Assembly: GCA_027486655.1 (NCBI GenBank)
Contig: JAIXOR010000001.1
Location: forward strand, 124,001 to 188,000
Origin: Verrucomicrobiaceae bacterium
GTDB lineage: Bacteria > Verrucomicrobiota > Verrucomicrobiia > Verrucomicrobiales > Akkermansiaceae
Length of the DNA stretch: 64,000 nucleotides
Reading direction: 5' to 3'
The translations under genes were made by a program, and so were the position numbers. The notes under the pieces were generated by a model. That model was not told the DNA's origin. It did no database searches and saw only the letters and a list, made by a program, of their open reading frames with translations. Below, in pieces: positions 28,343 through 37,444 of this stretch; within the stretch, counting starts at the first letter, position 1, and each line of letters begins with the position of its first letter.

Positions 28343-28762
28343 ATGCCTTTGATGCCCAAACGAACCAAGTTCCGCAAGAGCCACCGCGGAAGCCGCTCCG
28401 GCAACGCCCAGAGCGGAACCACCGTCGCCTTCGGTGACTTCGGACTTCAAACCCTCGACCGCGGATGGATGACCAACCGCCAGATCGAAGCCTGCCGTAT
28501 CGCGATCAACCGCTCGCTGAAACGTAAGGGCAAGGTCTGGATCCGCATCTTCCCGCACAAATCCATCACCGCCCGCCCGCCGGAAACCCGGATGGGTAAA
28601 GGTAAGGGTGCCGTTGATGGCTGGGTGGCCGTCGTCCGCCCCGGCAACGTGCTCTTCGAAGTCGGCGGTGTCACCGAATCCGCCGCCAAGGAGGCCATGA
28701 GGCTCGCCTCATACAAGCTGGGCATCCGCACCCGCCTCATCACCCGCAATCCGCACGCCTGA
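28343..28762 (+). CDS. rplP: 50S ribosomal protein L16
   Basis: 139 residues ([40 protein letters not shown]). It contacts A-site tRNA and is needed for late 50S assembly. It is unusual here in having a strong Shine-Dalgarno, AAGGAGG at 28328-28334, 8 bases before the ATG; most genes in this operon have none. Confidence 0.96.
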   Translation: MPLMPKRTKFRKSHRGSRSGNAQSGTTVAFGDFGLQTLDRGWMTNRQIEACRIAINRSLKRKGKVWIRIFPHKSITARPPETRMGKGKGAVDGWVAVVRPGNVLFEVGGVTESAAKEAMRLASYKLGIRTRLITRNPHA

Positions 28763-28785
28763 TCCACTCCCACACCAGTCTCACC

Positions 28786-28986
28786 ATGGCCAAAACCAAA
28801 GCCAAAGACATCAAGGACCTCTCCACCGACGAGCTGGCGCTCCGCCTCCGCGACCTCAAGCAGGAGGCACTCAACCTCCGCCTCCAGAAGGCCATCGGCC
28901 AGCTTGAGAATCCCGCACGCATCCGCCAGGTGCGCCGCGAAACCGCTCAGGTCATGACCGCCATCACCGCGAAGTCCCTCGCCTGA
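28786..28986 (+). CDS. rpmC: 50S ribosomal protein L29
   Basis: 66 residues, helical hairpin ([40 protein letters not shown]). Sits by the tunnel exit next to L23. Confidence 0.94.
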   Translation: MAKTKAKDIKDLSTDELALRLRDLKQEALNLRLQKAIGQLENPARIRQVRRETAQVMTAITAKSLA

Positions 28987-29021
28987 TCCACACGCACCAG
29001 CCTCCAACCGATTTCCTCACC

Positions 29022-29291
29022 ATGAGCGATACTTCCCAGGAATCCAACACCCACGTCCGCAAGACCCGCGTCGGCGTCGTCATCTCCGACAAGATGGACA
29101 AGACCCTCGTTGTCGAACACGTGGCCCGCGTGCCCCATCCCCGCTTCAACAAGATCGTCAAGCGCTCCAAGAAATACTACGTGCACGACGAAAAGAGCGA
29201 AGCCAAGATCGGCGACCGCGTCCGCATCATCGAAACCCGTCCGCTCTCCAAGCTCAAGCGCTGGGCGCTCGCCGAGGTGCTCAGCCACTGA
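29022..29291 (+). CDS. rpsQ: 30S ribosomal protein S17
   Basis: 89 residues ([40 protein letters not shown]-type OB fold; [20 protein letters not shown]). An early 16S 5'-domain binder. Confidence 0.95.
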   Translation: MSDTSQESNTHVRKTRVGVVISDKMDKTLVVEHVARVPHPRFNKIVKRSKKYYVHDEKSEAKIGDRVRIIETRPLSKLKRWALAEVLSH

Positions 29292-29347
29292 GATCGCTTC
29301 CAGCGTTTCTCGTATCCCCAAGTTCTAATCTCCAATTCTTCCAAGCC

Positions 29348-29713
29348 ATGATCCAGATGGAAACCATGCTCGCCGTCGCCGATAACACCGGTGCCCGCAG
29401 CGCAAAAATGATCGGCGTGCTCGGCACCCGCAGCCGCACCGCCCGCGTTGGTGACGTGATCACCGCCCACATCCGCGATTCCATCCCGACCGCCGCCGTC
29501 AAGAAGGGCAGCGTCGTCAAGGCCGTCGTCGTTCGCACCGCGTTTCCGATCCGCCGCCCCGATGGTTCGATCCTTCGCTTCGACTCCAACGCCATCGTCA
29601 TCATCGACAAGGACAACAACCCCCGCGGCACCCGTATCTTCGGCCCCGTCGCCCGCGAACTTCGCGAAAAGTCCTTCATGAAGATCGTTTCCCTCGCCCC
29701 CGAGGTGCTCTGA
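29348..29713 (+). CDS. rplN: 50S ribosomal protein L14
   Basis: 121 residues ([60 protein letters not shown]). Forms an intersubunit bridge and is the docking site of the silencing factor RsfS. Confidence 0.96.
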   Translation: MIQMETMLAVADNTGARSAKMIGVLGTRSRTARVGDVITAHIRDSIPTAAVKKGSVVKAVVVRTAFPIRRPDGSILRFDSNAIVIIDKDNNPRGTRIFGPVARELREKSFMKIVSLAPEVL

Positions 29714-29741
29714 TCCATCCATCCCCAGCATTTCTATTCCC

Positions 29742-29975
29742 ATGAGCCGCATCAAGACACACGTCAAAAAAGGCGACCAAGTCGAAATCATCACCGGCAA
29801 CCACAAGGGCAAGCGCGGCACCGTGCTCCTCGTGGATGCCGTCAAGGGCCGCGTCGTCGTCGAAGGCGGCCGCCCGGTCAAGAAGGCTACCAAGCCGAGC
29901 GAAGCCGACCCTTCCGGCGGCATCAAGACCATCGACGGTTCCGTTCACATCTCCAACGTCAAGAAAGTGGGCTGA
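29742..29975 (+). CDS. rplX: 50S ribosomal protein L24
   Basis: 77 residues with the KOW motif ([20 protein letters not shown]). An assembly initiator protein at the tunnel exit. Somewhat shorter than the ~100-residue norm; the end ([10 protein letters not shown]) is complete for a short L24. Confidence 0.93.
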   Translation: MSRIKTHVKKGDQVEIITGNHKGKRGTVLLVDAVKGRVVVEGGRPVKKATKPSEADPSGGIKTIDGSVHISNVKKVG

Positions 29976-30037
29976 AGCCCCGTGCTTCCGCCCGCGCTTA
30001 AGCGCAAAGCCAAACCAAGCGCTGACCCGCAAAACCA

Positions 30038-30625
30038 ATGAAACTACCCGTAATCCAACAACATTATAAGGACAAGGTGGTGCCCGCTCTTCAGAAGAAG
30101 ATGGGCTATGCCAACATCCACCAGGTTCCCCGCCTCGAGAAAATCGTGGTGACCTCTTGCATGGGCAAGTCCCCCGACCGCAAGGTCGCCGTGGACGACG
30201 CCGTCAACGAGATCCAGAAGATCACCGGCCAGCGCCCGTCGATGACCTACTCCCGCAAGGCTGTGGCCAACTTCAAGCTGCGCGAAGGTGAAGTCCTCGG
30301 TGCCCGCGTCACCCTCCGTGGTGCACGCATGTGGGAATTCCTCCATCGCTTCATCCACATCACCGCGCCGAACATCCGCGACTTCCGCGGAATCTCCTCC
30401 AAGTCCTTCGACGGACGTGGGAACTACGCCTGCGGCATCAACGACCAGTCCATTTTCCCGGAAATCGAGATCGATCAGATCAAGCGCCACATCGGCTTTG
30501 ACCTGATCTTCGTCACCTCCGCCAACACCGACGCCGAAGGCCGCGCGCTCCTTTCCGAGCTGGGCATGCCCTTCCGCGACATGAAGAAAGCCAACGAAGA
30601 AACCGCGGAGGCCGCCGCAGTCTGA
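30038..30625 (+). CDS. rplE: 50S ribosomal protein L5
   Basis: 195 residues (LEKIVVTSCMGKSPDRKVAV; ITGQRPSMTYSRKAVANFKL; FDGRGNYACGINDQSIFPEI). Binds 5S rRNA in the central protuberance. rpsN (S14), which normally comes next, is absent: only 36 bases separate rplE from rpsH. Confidence 0.96.
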   Translation: MKLPVIQQHYKDKVVPALQKKMGYANIHQVPRLEKIVVTSCMGKSPDRKVAVDDAVNEIQKITGQRPSMTYSRKAVANFKLREGEVLGARVTLRGARMWEFLHRFIHITAPNIRDFRGISSKSFDGRGNYACGINDQSIFPEIEIDQIKRHIGFDLIFVTSANTDAEGRALLSELGMPFRDMKKANEETAEAAAV

Positions 30626-30661
30626 TCTGCCAAACCCCATCCATCCGAAAGAATCACCACC

Positions 30662-31057
30662 ATGGCAGTTCTCACCGATCCCATTTCCGACTTCCTCACC
30701 CGTTTCAAGAACGCGGCACGTGCCGGCAACGAGGAATTCACCGCCCCCTATTCCAAGATGAAGGCGGACATCGCCCGCATCCTCCAGGAAGAAGGCTACA
30801 TCTGGAACTACGAAGTCGTCACCGGCAAGCGCACCGAAATCAAGGTGAAGCCGAAGTTCGTCGACGGCCGTTCCGTGCTCACCGACCTCAAGCGCGTCTC
30901 CACTCCGGGCCGCCGCCACTACGTCGGTGCCAATGAAGTCCCCCGCGTCATGTCGGGCCTCGGCATCTCCATCCTTTCGACTTCGAAGGGCGTGATGTCC
31001 GGCGGCAATGCCAAGCGTCAGAACCTCGGTGGCGAACTCCTCGCCAACGTCTGGTAA
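30662..31057 (+). CDS. rpsH: 30S ribosomal protein S8
   Basis: 131 residues (DPISDFLTRFKNAARAGNEE; GRRHYVGANEVPRVMSGLGI; ILSTSKGVMSGGNAKRQNLG). A central-domain 16S binder, and the autoregulator of the spc operon in E. coli. Confidence 0.96.
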   Translation: MAVLTDPISDFLTRFKNAARAGNEEFTAPYSKMKADIARILQEEGYIWNYEVVTGKRTEIKVKPKFVDGRSVLTDLKRVSTPGRRHYVGANEVPRVMSGLGISILSTSKGVMSGGNAKRQNLGGELLANVW

Positions 31058-31089
31058 GAACCCTCAACTCGCGAAAGGAAAACATCACC

Positions 31090-31629
31090 ATGTCACGAGT
31101 CGGACTCAAACCCATCTCACTTCCCGAAAAAGTCGCCGTCAAACTCGACGGCAGGACGGTCGTTGTCGAAGGCCCCAAGGGCAAACTCGACTTCAGCCTT
31201 CCGCAAGGCATCGATCTCAAGGCCGGTGACGGAAACGTCATCCTGTCCCGTACAACCGAAACCCGCCAGCTCAAGGCGCTTCACGGCACCGCGCGCAGCC
31301 TGATCAACAACATGATCATCGGCGTCTCCAAAGGCTTCGTCAAAGATCTTGAAATCCACGGCGTCGGTCTCCGCGCCGCCGTCAAGGGAACGGATCTCGA
31401 CCTCTCCCTCGGTCGCTCCCATCCACTGCTCCACCCGATCCCTTCCGGTCTGACTGTCACGGTCAACGAGAACACCAAGATCAAGGTGGAAGGCATCGAC
31501 AAACAGCTCGTCGGCCAGTTCGCCGCCGAAGTGCGCGGTTACTATCCGCCGGAGCCCTACAAGGGCAAGGGCGTCCGCTACTCCGGTGAGCACGTCCGCC
31601 GCAAGGAAGGCAAGAGCGTCGGCAAGTAA
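31090..31629 (+). CDS. rplF: 50S ribosomal protein L6
   Basis: 179 residues ([60 protein letters not shown]). Located near the sarcin-ricin loop and factor-binding site. Confidence 0.96.
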   Translation: MSRVGLKPISLPEKVAVKLDGRTVVVEGPKGKLDFSLPQGIDLKAGDGNVILSRTTETRQLKALHGTARSLINNMIIGVSKGFVKDLEIHGVGLRAAVKGTDLDLSLGRSHPLLHPIPSGLTVTVNENTKIKVEGIDKQLVGQFAAEVRGYYPPEPYKGKGVRYSGEHVRRKEGKSVGK

Positions 31630-31664
31630 GCCGCAGGCCGAAACCATACAATCATCACGGCAAC

Positions 31665-32021
31665 ATGAGCACCATCCAACGCAAGACGATTCGCCAGCGC
31701 ATCCACAAACGCATCCGCCGCAAGGTCAGCGGAACTGCGGAGCGCCCGCGCCTCGCCGTTCATTACTCCAACCAGCACATCTACGCCCAGGTCATCGACG
31801 ATACCGCCGGCAAGACCCTGGTCTCCGCTTCGACCATGGACAAGTCCTTCGAAAAGGCGTCCTCCAACATCGAAAGCGCCCAGAAAGTCGGCAAGCTCCT
31901 CGCCGAGCGCGCCAAGGGTTCCAACATCAGCGCCGTGGTCTTCGACCGGGGCGGCCACCTCTATCATGGCAAGGTCAAGGCCCTTGCCGACGCCGCGCGC
32001 GAAGGCGGACTCCAATTCTAA
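31665..32021 (+). CDS. rplR: 50S ribosomal protein L18
   Basis: 118 residues ([60 protein letters not shown]). Binds 5S rRNA together with L5. Confidence 0.96.
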   Translation: MSTIQRKTIRQRIHKRIRRKVSGTAERPRLAVHYSNQHIYAQVIDDTAGKTLVSASTMDKSFEKASSNIESAQKVGKLLAERAKGSNISAVVFDRGGHLYHGKVKALADAAREGGLQF

Positions 32022-32042
32022 CGCTCCGACCCGATTCCCATC

Positions 32043-32723
32043 ATGGTAACAAATTCCGATAACGAAACTCCCGTTCCAGCGGCTGCCGAACCGGCACCCG
32101 CTCCAGTGGAAGCGGTCGCCGCCAGTGCTCCTTCGCACGGCGGATATCAAGGCAACCGCGGACAAGGCGGCTATCAGGGCGGTGGCGGCCGCGGTCGCGG
32201 TGGTCCGCGCCGCGAGGAGCGCCAGGCTCCCACGGACTCCGAGGGCAACGAGCTTTCCGAGAAGGTCGTCTTCATCAACCGCTGCGCCAAGGTGGTGAAG
32301 GGTGGACGTCGTTTCAGCTTCTCCGCACTGGTGGTTTCCGGTGACAAGATCGGCAAGGTCGGTCTTGGCTTCGGCAAGGCCAACGAAGTGGCGGATGCCA
32401 TCAAGAAGGCCAGCGAGGGCGCCCGCAAGGTGCTCAAGCCCATGAGCATTGTGGACGGGACCATCCCCCACGAAATCTACGCCGAATACGGCGGCGGCAA
32501 GGTGCTGCTCAAGCCCGCTTCGCCGGGAACGGGCATCATCGCCGGTGGCGGTGTCCGCGCGGTTTGCGAGGCTGTCGGTATCCGTGACGTGCTTGCCAAG
32601 TCGATGGGTTCCTCGAACCATGCCAACGTGGTGAAAGCCACTCTCAAGGCACTTTCCCAACTCCGCACCCGCGATCAGGTTCTCTCCGGTCGTGGCAAGA
32701 AGAAGAAGGAAAAGGCCATCTGA
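32043..32723 (+). CDS. rpsE: 30S ribosomal protein S5 with Gly/Arg-rich N-terminal extension
   Basis: 226 residues. The S5 core starts near residue 70 ([20 protein letters not shown]) and continues through [20 protein letters not shown] and [21 protein letters not shown]5 acts in decoding accuracy and mRNA entry. The first ~68 residues are an added acidic/Pro/Ala stretch, then a glycine-arginine segment ([20 protein letters not shown]). Start ATG 32043 is 21 bases after rplR and the extension stays in frame, so it looks real. The next spacer is 115 bases with no rpmD (L30). Confidence 0.95.
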   Translation: MVTNSDNETPVPAAAEPAPAPVEAVAASAPSHGGYQGNRGQGGYQGGGGRGRGGPRREERQAPTDSEGNELSEKVVFINRCAKVVKGGRRFSFSALVVSGDKIGKVGLGFGKANEVADAIKKASEGARKVLKPMSIVDGTIPHEIYAEYGGGKVLLKPASPGTGIIAGGGVRAVCEAVGIRDVLAKSMGSSNHANVVKATLKALSQLRTRDQVLSGRGKKKKEKAI

Positions 32724-32838
32724 GATCCAGGATCATAGATCGGGGATGTCCGTTTGAAAACCAGGCGAAAGCCTCCCTTTCACTTCAGTCCTTCCCGGTC
32801 CATCCAGAATCCACAATCCACAATCCACTATCTTTCCC

Positions 32839-33282
32839 ATGCAACTTCACAACTACAGCCCCAATCCGGGAGCCAAGCGCAAGGTGAAACGCCTCGGCTG
32901 CGGCGAAAGCTCCGGTCACGGCAAGACCTCCTGCAAAGGCAACAAAGGTCAGAAGGCCCGTTCCGGCAGCGGCACCCGCGTCGGCTTCGAAGGTGGCCAG
33001 ATGCCCCTTCACCGTCGTTTGCCCAAGCGCGGATTCAACAACTACGACTTCCGCGACAAGATCGGAACCGTCAATGTCGGTGACCTGGATGGCCGCTTCG
33101 AGGCCGGTGCCGTCATCAACGAGGAATCCCTCCGCAAGGCGGGTCTTCTCAATGGCCGCTGCGACGCCGTCAAGCTGCTCGCCGATGGCGAGGTCGAGAA
33201 GGCCTACACGATTGAAGTCGACAAGGTGAGCGCCGCGGCGCGCGCCAAGATCGAGAAGGCGGGTGGCACGATCAAGGCCTGA
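32839..33282 (+). CDS. rplO: 50S ribosomal protein L15
   Basis: 147 residues (MQLHNYSPNPGAKRKVKRLG; SSGHGKTSCKGNKGQKARSG; FEGGQMPLHRRLPKRGFNN). A late assembly protein. It is preceded by a 115-base spacer containing short tandem aatccac units (about 32810-32830). Confidence 0.96.
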   Translation: MQLHNYSPNPGAKRKVKRLGCGESSGHGKTSCKGNKGQKARSGSGTRVGFEGGQMPLHRRLPKRGFNNYDFRDKIGTVNVGDLDGRFEAGAVINEESLRKAGLLNGRCDAVKLLADGEVEKAYTIEVDKVSAAARAKIEKAGGTIKA

Positions 33283-33320
33283 ATCCCTTGAATCAAGCCC
33301 CCTCCATCGCCTGATTTCCG

Positions 33321-33348
33321 TTGGGGAAGCGCTTGCGCGCTTCCTCAA
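33321..33348 (+). promoter_or_regulatory. Hairpin in the rplO-secY spacer
   Basis: Arms ttggggaagcgc and gcgcttcctcaa form a 12-bp stem (one G-U pair) with a TTGC tetraloop, followed by cgtgtatataaacc without a T-run. It could be an attenuator or processing site that sets secY expression apart from ribosomal genes; TATATA just downstream could also belong to a secY promoter. Confidence 0.45.
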
Positions 33349-33389
33349 CGTGTATATAAACCGCGCTTCGTTTTCCTTACCCATCCGTC

Positions 33390-34907
33390 ATGATCTCCGC
33401 ATTCGCCAATACCTGGAAGATCCCCGAACTCCGGGACCGCATTCTTTTCACGCTTGCCCTCATCGTCATCATCCGCCTCGGCGTGCACATCACCCTTCCG
33501 GGTGTGGATGCCACCGTGATCAAGGCCTGGTTGGACGACCTCTCGAAGCAGGATCCGACGAGCCCGACGGGTGGCGTGACCGCGCTGCTCACCGTCTTCT
33601 CCGGTGGGGGTCTGCAACAGGCAGGCATCTTCGCTCTGGGGATCATGCCGTATATCTCTGCATCGATCATGGTTCAGCTCATGACGGCTGTGGTGCCGAA
33701 ACTGTCCCGCCTTGCCCGTGAGGACGGAGGGCGTCAGAAGATCACCCAATACACCCGTTACATCACCATCGGTATCGCGATTGTCCAAGGGTTCTTCGTG
33801 GCGAAGTCGCTCACCAATCCGGGCAGCATTCCCTACATGTCCGGCATCGAGCGCTTTGGCAATCTGGTTCCGGATCCGTCCGCGCTCTGGATGATTCTCA
33901 CGGTGGTGACCATCGTCGCAGGCACCGTGCTTCTGATGTGGATCGGTGACCAAATCACCGACAAGGGGATCGGAAACGGGACCTCGATCATCATTACGGT
34001 GAACATCATTTCCTCGCTCCCCGGAGCTCTGATCCAAGCTTGGAAGTATTTCGTCGGCGGTCAGGGTGCTAGCCCGCAGGAAACAGGCTTCAAGGCCATC
34101 ATGATGGTGGTGATGATCGCTCTGCTTCTCGTGGTGATCGCGGCAACGATTGCAATCACCCAGGCCCAGCGCCGGATTGCCGTGCAGTATGCGAAGCGTG
34201 TGGTTGGCCGCAAGCAGTTCGGTGGTCAGACCCAGTATCTGCCTTTGAAAGTGAACTACGCCGGTGTGATGCCGATCATTTTCGCATCTGCCGTTCTCTC
34301 GCTGCCCCCGATGATGCTTCAGTGGTTCTTCGCCGGTCAGCCTTGGGCGACCAAGATCTACGGTGAGTTTGTGGGTGGCGGCACGACTTATTATGTGGCC
34401 GGTGGTATTGGTATCTTCCTCTTCTCCTATTTCTGGGTGGCCATGATGTTCCAGCCTTCCCAGATCGCCGAGGACCTCAAGCGCAACGGTGGTTACATCC
34501 CCGGTGTGCGTCCTGGCAAGCCGACTGCGGATTTCCTGGATTTTACGATGACCCGCCTGACCTTTGCAGGTGCGATTTTCCTGACGGCGTTGTTCGTGCT
34601 TCCGGTGCTCACCGGGCATCTGGTGGGTCTTCCTCCCGGATCGCTGGTTCTGCATTTCTTCGGCGGCACATCCCTGCTCATCATGGTGGGCGTTGTGCTC
34701 GATGTGATGCGCCAGGTGGAAACCCAGTTGCTCCAGAAGCATTACGACGGGTTCCTCCGCAAGGGCAAGATGAAGGGACGCTACGACCGTTTGGCACAGG
34801 GCAGCAACGCGGCCCCGCGCACGGCGATTGTGTATCTCTGGACGGTCATCGCGGTTTTGATCGTGGTGGGCATCACCGCCTACATCTACAATAAGACCGG
34901 CCATTGA
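33390..34907 (+). CDS. secY: Protein translocase subunit SecY
   Basis: 505 residues, ten membrane segments. Forms the protein-conducting channel of the Sec translocon. Motifs: TM1 (DRILFTLALIVIIRLGVHIT), the plug/TM2 region with ALGIMPYISASIMVQLM, and TM5-TM10 with FFAGQPWATKIYGEF and EDLKRNGGYIPGVRPGKPTA. Somewhat longer than E. coli SecY (443) because of loops. The stop overlaps the TTG start of adk by four bases (TTGA). Confidence 0.96.
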   Translation: MISAFANTWKIPELRDRILFTLALIVIIRLGVHITLPGVDATVIKAWLDDLSKQDPTSPTGGVTALLTVFSGGGLQQAGIFALGIMPYISASIMVQLMTAVVPKLSRLAREDGGRQKITQYTRYITIGIAIVQGFFVAKSLTNPGSIPYMSGIERFGNLVPDPSALWMILTVVTIVAGTVLLMWIGDQITDKGIGNGTSIIITVNIISSLPGALIQAWKYFVGGQGASPQETGFKAIMMVVMIALLLVVIAATIAITQAQRRIAVQYAKRVVGRKQFGGQTQYLPLKVNYAGVMPIIFASAVLSLPPMMLQWFFAGQPWATKIYGEFVGGGTTYYVAGGIGIFLFSYFWVAMMFQPSQIAEDLKRNGGYIPGVRPGKPTADFLDFTMTRLTFAGAIFLTALFVLPVLTGHLVGLPPGSLVLHFFGGTSLLIMVGVVLDVMRQVETQLLQKHYDGFLRKGKMKGRYDRLAQGSNAAPRTAIVYLWTVIAVLIVVGITAYIYNKTGH

Positions 34908-35563
34908 CCGAGCAAGCAGCCAGTCCGGCTCGTATCATCCTGCTGGGCCCTCCGGCTTCCGGCAAGGGGACGCAGGGCAGGCGGCTCGCGCAGGCCCTCG
35001 GGCTTGGTTACCTCAGCACGGGGGCTCTGCTTCGCGAGGAAGTGGAGGCCCGCAGTCCGCTGGGAGCCCTCGCCAAACCGATCCTCGACCGGGGGGAGTA
35101 TCTCCCGGATGACCTGATGTGCCGCATCATCGGTGAGTGGCTGGGCAAACAGACCGGAGGATGGGTGCTCGACGGATTCCCCCGCAGCGTGCCGCAGGCT
35201 GAGTTTCTTGACGGGCATCTCGCTTCCTGCGGGTTGTCATTGACGGCGGCGATCTCGCTGGAGGTGCCGCGTTCCGAGTTGCTGACTCGCATGCGCGGGA
35301 GGGTGGAATGCCCGGATTGCCGTTGGACCGGTCAGATTCAGCAGGTCGATGATCGCCAATGTCCCTCTTGCGGGGCGGGTGTCGTGGCCCGTGCGGATGA
35401 CCATGAGGAGAATTTCCTGAGCCGTTATGCGGAGTTCGAGCGGTTGACTCGCCCGGTGATTGCACGGTATGCAGCTCTCGGGCTGTTGTTGCCATGTGAC
35501 GCGACAGCGGCCCCGGACCATGTGGCCCGGACGCTGCTCAACCACTTTCCACCCCAGTCGTGA
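34904..35563 (+). CDS. adk: Adenylate kinase (zinc-type lid)
   Basis: 219 residues from TTG 34904, which overlaps the secY stop. Interconverts ATP + AMP and 2 ADP. P-loop GPPASGKGTQ; AMP-binding GYLSTGALLREE and VLDGFPRSVPQAEFLD; lid with four cysteines CPDC...CPSC (about residues 139-160), a structural zinc site of the long bacterial type. The end (DHVARTLLNHFPPQS) is normal. Its GTGA overlap with map suggests translational coupling. Confidence 0.95.
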   Translation: MTEQAASPARIILLGPPASGKGTQGRRLAQALGLGYLSTGALLREEVEARSPLGALAKPILDRGEYLPDDLMCRIIGEWLGKQTGGWVLDGFPRSVPQAEFLDGHLASCGLSLTAAISLEVPRSELLTRMRGRVECPDCRWTGQIQQVDDRQCPSCGAGVVARADDHEENFLSRYAEFERLTRPVIARYAALGLLLPCDATAAPDHVARTLLNHFPPQS

Positions 35564-36417
35564 AACCCGAAGGTATCGGCTTCCGCATTCTCAAATCCTT
35601 TTTCCCATCCATCGTGTCCCGCAAAGTCCGCATCCCCATCAAGTCCCCCCGCGAAATTGAATTCATGCGGACGGCCGGAGCGATCGCTTCGAAGATTCTC
35701 CAGCAACTGGCCCGCGAGGTGGCTCCCGGCAAGACGACGGGCGAGATCGACAGTCTGGCTGCCGAGTTGATGCGTGAGAACGACTGCAAGAGCGCCTTTC
35801 TCGGCTATCGGGGATTTCCCGGTTACATCTGCATCTCGGTGAACGAGGAGGTGGTGCACGGCATCGGCGGGGATCGCAGGATCCTTCCCGGGGACATCGT
35901 CAAGATCGACGTCGGCATCATCAAGAGCGGCTTCATCGGTGACAATGCGACCACGGTGGCTGCCGGAGATGTTCCTCTGGAAACCAAGCGCCTTCTGGCT
36001 GCCACCGAGCAGTCGTTGTTTGAAGCCATCGATCACGCAAGGGCGGGTCGCCGGTTGGCGGACCTTTGCGGAGCGGTGGAGGAGTTTGTTGCTCCCCGGG
36101 GTTTTACGGTGGTTCGTGAGTTTGTAGGCCACGGTGTGGGTCGCCGTCTTCATGAGGAGCCGCAGGTGCCAAACTACCGGCCGCAGGGGAAGACACCGGT
36201 GCTCATGCCGGGAATGACTCTGGCCATCGAGCCGATGGTCAACGCGGGCGTGCCCTCGGTCCGGATTCTGGAGGATGGCTGGACGGTCATCACAGAGGAT
36301 CGCAAGCCGTCAGCCCACTTCGAGCATACGGTCCTCGTCACCAGCGGCGAGCCTGAGATCCTGACCTGGCGGCCGCGGGAAGCCCTGCCGGAGATGTTGG
36401 GGTTACCTGCCTGGTGA
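35560..36417 (+). CDS. map: Methionine aminopeptidase, type I
   Basis: 285 residues from GTG 35560 (overlaps adk stop); a second GTG at about 35614 (VSRKVRIPIKSPREI) would give the more usual ~267. Removes the initiator methionine from nascent proteins. Metal ligands are visible: KIDVGIIKSGFIGDNATTV (two Asp), FVGHGVGRRLHEEP (His), MTLAIEPMVN (Glu) and HFEHTVLVT (Glu). The substrate His lies in EEVVHGIGGDR. The usual followers infA, rpmJ and rpsM are absent; unrelated genes come next. Confidence 0.95.
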   Translation: MKPEGIGFRILKSFFPSIVSRKVRIPIKSPREIEFMRTAGAIASKILQQLAREVAPGKTTGEIDSLAAELMRENDCKSAFLGYRGFPGYICISVNEEVVHGIGGDRRILPGDIVKIDVGIIKSGFIGDNATTVAAGDVPLETKRLLAATEQSLFEAIDHARAGRRLADLCGAVEEFVAPRGFTVVREFVGHGVGRRLHEEPQVPNYRPQGKTPVLMPGMTLAIEPMVNAGVPSVRILEDGWTVITEDRKPSAHFEHTVLVTSGEPEILTWRPREALPEMLGLPAW

Positions 36418-36474
36418 GGCGCACCGTCCGGGTTGCCGCTTGTTCGATCGACGTTCATTCGCTATGGCCCGGGC

Positions 36475-36664
36475 ATGAACGGATTGAAGACCCTTCTGTT
36501 GATCAAGGCATCCAACGTCTTCATGACCTTTGCCCGGTATGCCCATTTGCGGGACATGCGCGGGAATCCTTGGATCCTTGCGGTGTTGTTTGAAAGTCAG
36601 GTGGAACTACCTGGGAGCGGCAGTCCGTCTTGGTGGAGCCGTTTTTTTCATCTTCCGAAAATGA
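36475..36664 (+). pseudogene. DUF486 (DMT-type membrane protein) remnant with internal deletion
   Basis: The frame from ATG 36475 reads MNGLKTLLLIKASNVFMTFA RYAHL, the N-terminus of DUF486 proteins (~110-120 residues, four membrane segments). After about residue 40 (LAVLFES) the family's middle is missing. In another frame the bases from about 36602 read WNYLGAAVRLGGAVFFIFRK then TGA at 36662, which is exactly the family's C-terminus. About 55-60 central codons are therefore deleted and the ends are out of frame. The gene cannot make the four-helix protein. It lies between map and the rluE-like gene. Confidence 0.8.
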
Positions 36665-36671
36665 ATGCCCG

Positions 36672-37241
36672 ATGGTGATCCTGTTCCACAAACCCTACGG
36701 CGTGCTTTGCCAGTTCACTCCCGATCAACCGGGGCAATGTACGCTTGCGGAGTTCGGCTTTCCGGCGGGCGTGTATCCTGTCGGCCGCCTCGACATGGAT
36801 TCCGAGGGACTGCTGCTGCTCACCGATGAAGCGGGATTCAATCACCGCTTTCTCGATCCGAAGGCGGCCCATCCGCGGACCTACCTCGCACAGGTTGAGG
36901 GCGTGCCAGCGAGCGAAGCGCTGGATCGTCTCCGGCGCGGCGGTTTGACGATTCAGGGCTACCGCACGAAGCCCTGTGGCGTCGAGATTCCGGATCCGCC
37001 GCCGGAGATTTCCGAACGGGTGCCGCCAGTGCGTTTCCGCAAGGAAATCCCGACCACTTGGATCCGCTTGACCCTGATCGAGGGCAAGAACCGGCAGGTG
37101 AGGAGGATGACGGCGATGGTGGGAAATCCGACGCTGCGTCTGATCCGCTGCGGCATCGGAGCCCTGGTCGCCGCGGATCTGCGCGAAGGGACATGGCGGC
37201 AGCTCAACGCGGCGGAAATCCGGATGCTGTGGCAAAGGTGA
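36672..37241 (+). CDS. rluE: 23S rRNA pseudouridine synthase, RluE type
   Basis: 189 residues from ATG 36672 (MVILFHKPYGVLCQFTPDQP), with no S4 domain before it. Isomerises a uridine in rRNA (U2457 of 23S for E. coli RluE). The catalytic aspartate is in VGRLDMDSEGLLLLT (about residue 42), with KTYLA-like RTYLAQVEG and the RsuA-family end EGKNRQVRRMTAMVGNPTLR. Assignment to RluE and not RsuA rests on the lack of an S4 domain and the short length. Confidence 0.88.
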   Translation: MVILFHKPYGVLCQFTPDQPGQCTLAEFGFPAGVYPVGRLDMDSEGLLLLTDEAGFNHRFLDPKAAHPRTYLAQVEGVPASEALDRLRRGGLTIQGYRTKPCGVEIPDPPPEISERVPPVRFRKEIPTTWIRLTLIEGKNRQVRRMTAMVGNPTLRLIRCGIGALVAADLREGTWRQLNAAEIRMLWQR

Positions 37242-37273
37242 GGGGCGGCGAAGGTGCCGGTTTTCCTCCCATG

Positions 37274-37308
37274 GCCCCGATCACTCGTTTGGGGGGAGCG
37301 ACCGGGGC
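37274..37308. terminator. Possible hairpin between convergent genes
   Basis: Arms gccccgatcactc and gagcgaccggggc pair except at two positions, which become G-U pairs if transcribed from the minus strand. It lies between the ends of the rluE-like gene and the leftward pseudopilin gene. It lacks a T-run, so at best a weak terminator. Confidence 0.35.
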
Positions 37309-37444
37309 ATGACACACACTATACTGGGGGGAGCCCCATGGTGCCGGGTCTCAGAACTCCGCGGCGGGGCAGGAAAGCCATGGCGGATGCTGTCACAATT
37401 CCGGCCGCGAGTCACTTACGTCTTCACGTGGTCCGCAAGCCCCG

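Noticed and set aside
32805-32835. Short aatccac repeats as a CRISPR or tandem-repeat locus
   Set aside because: Only about three 7-base units in a spacer; no repeat-spacer structure.
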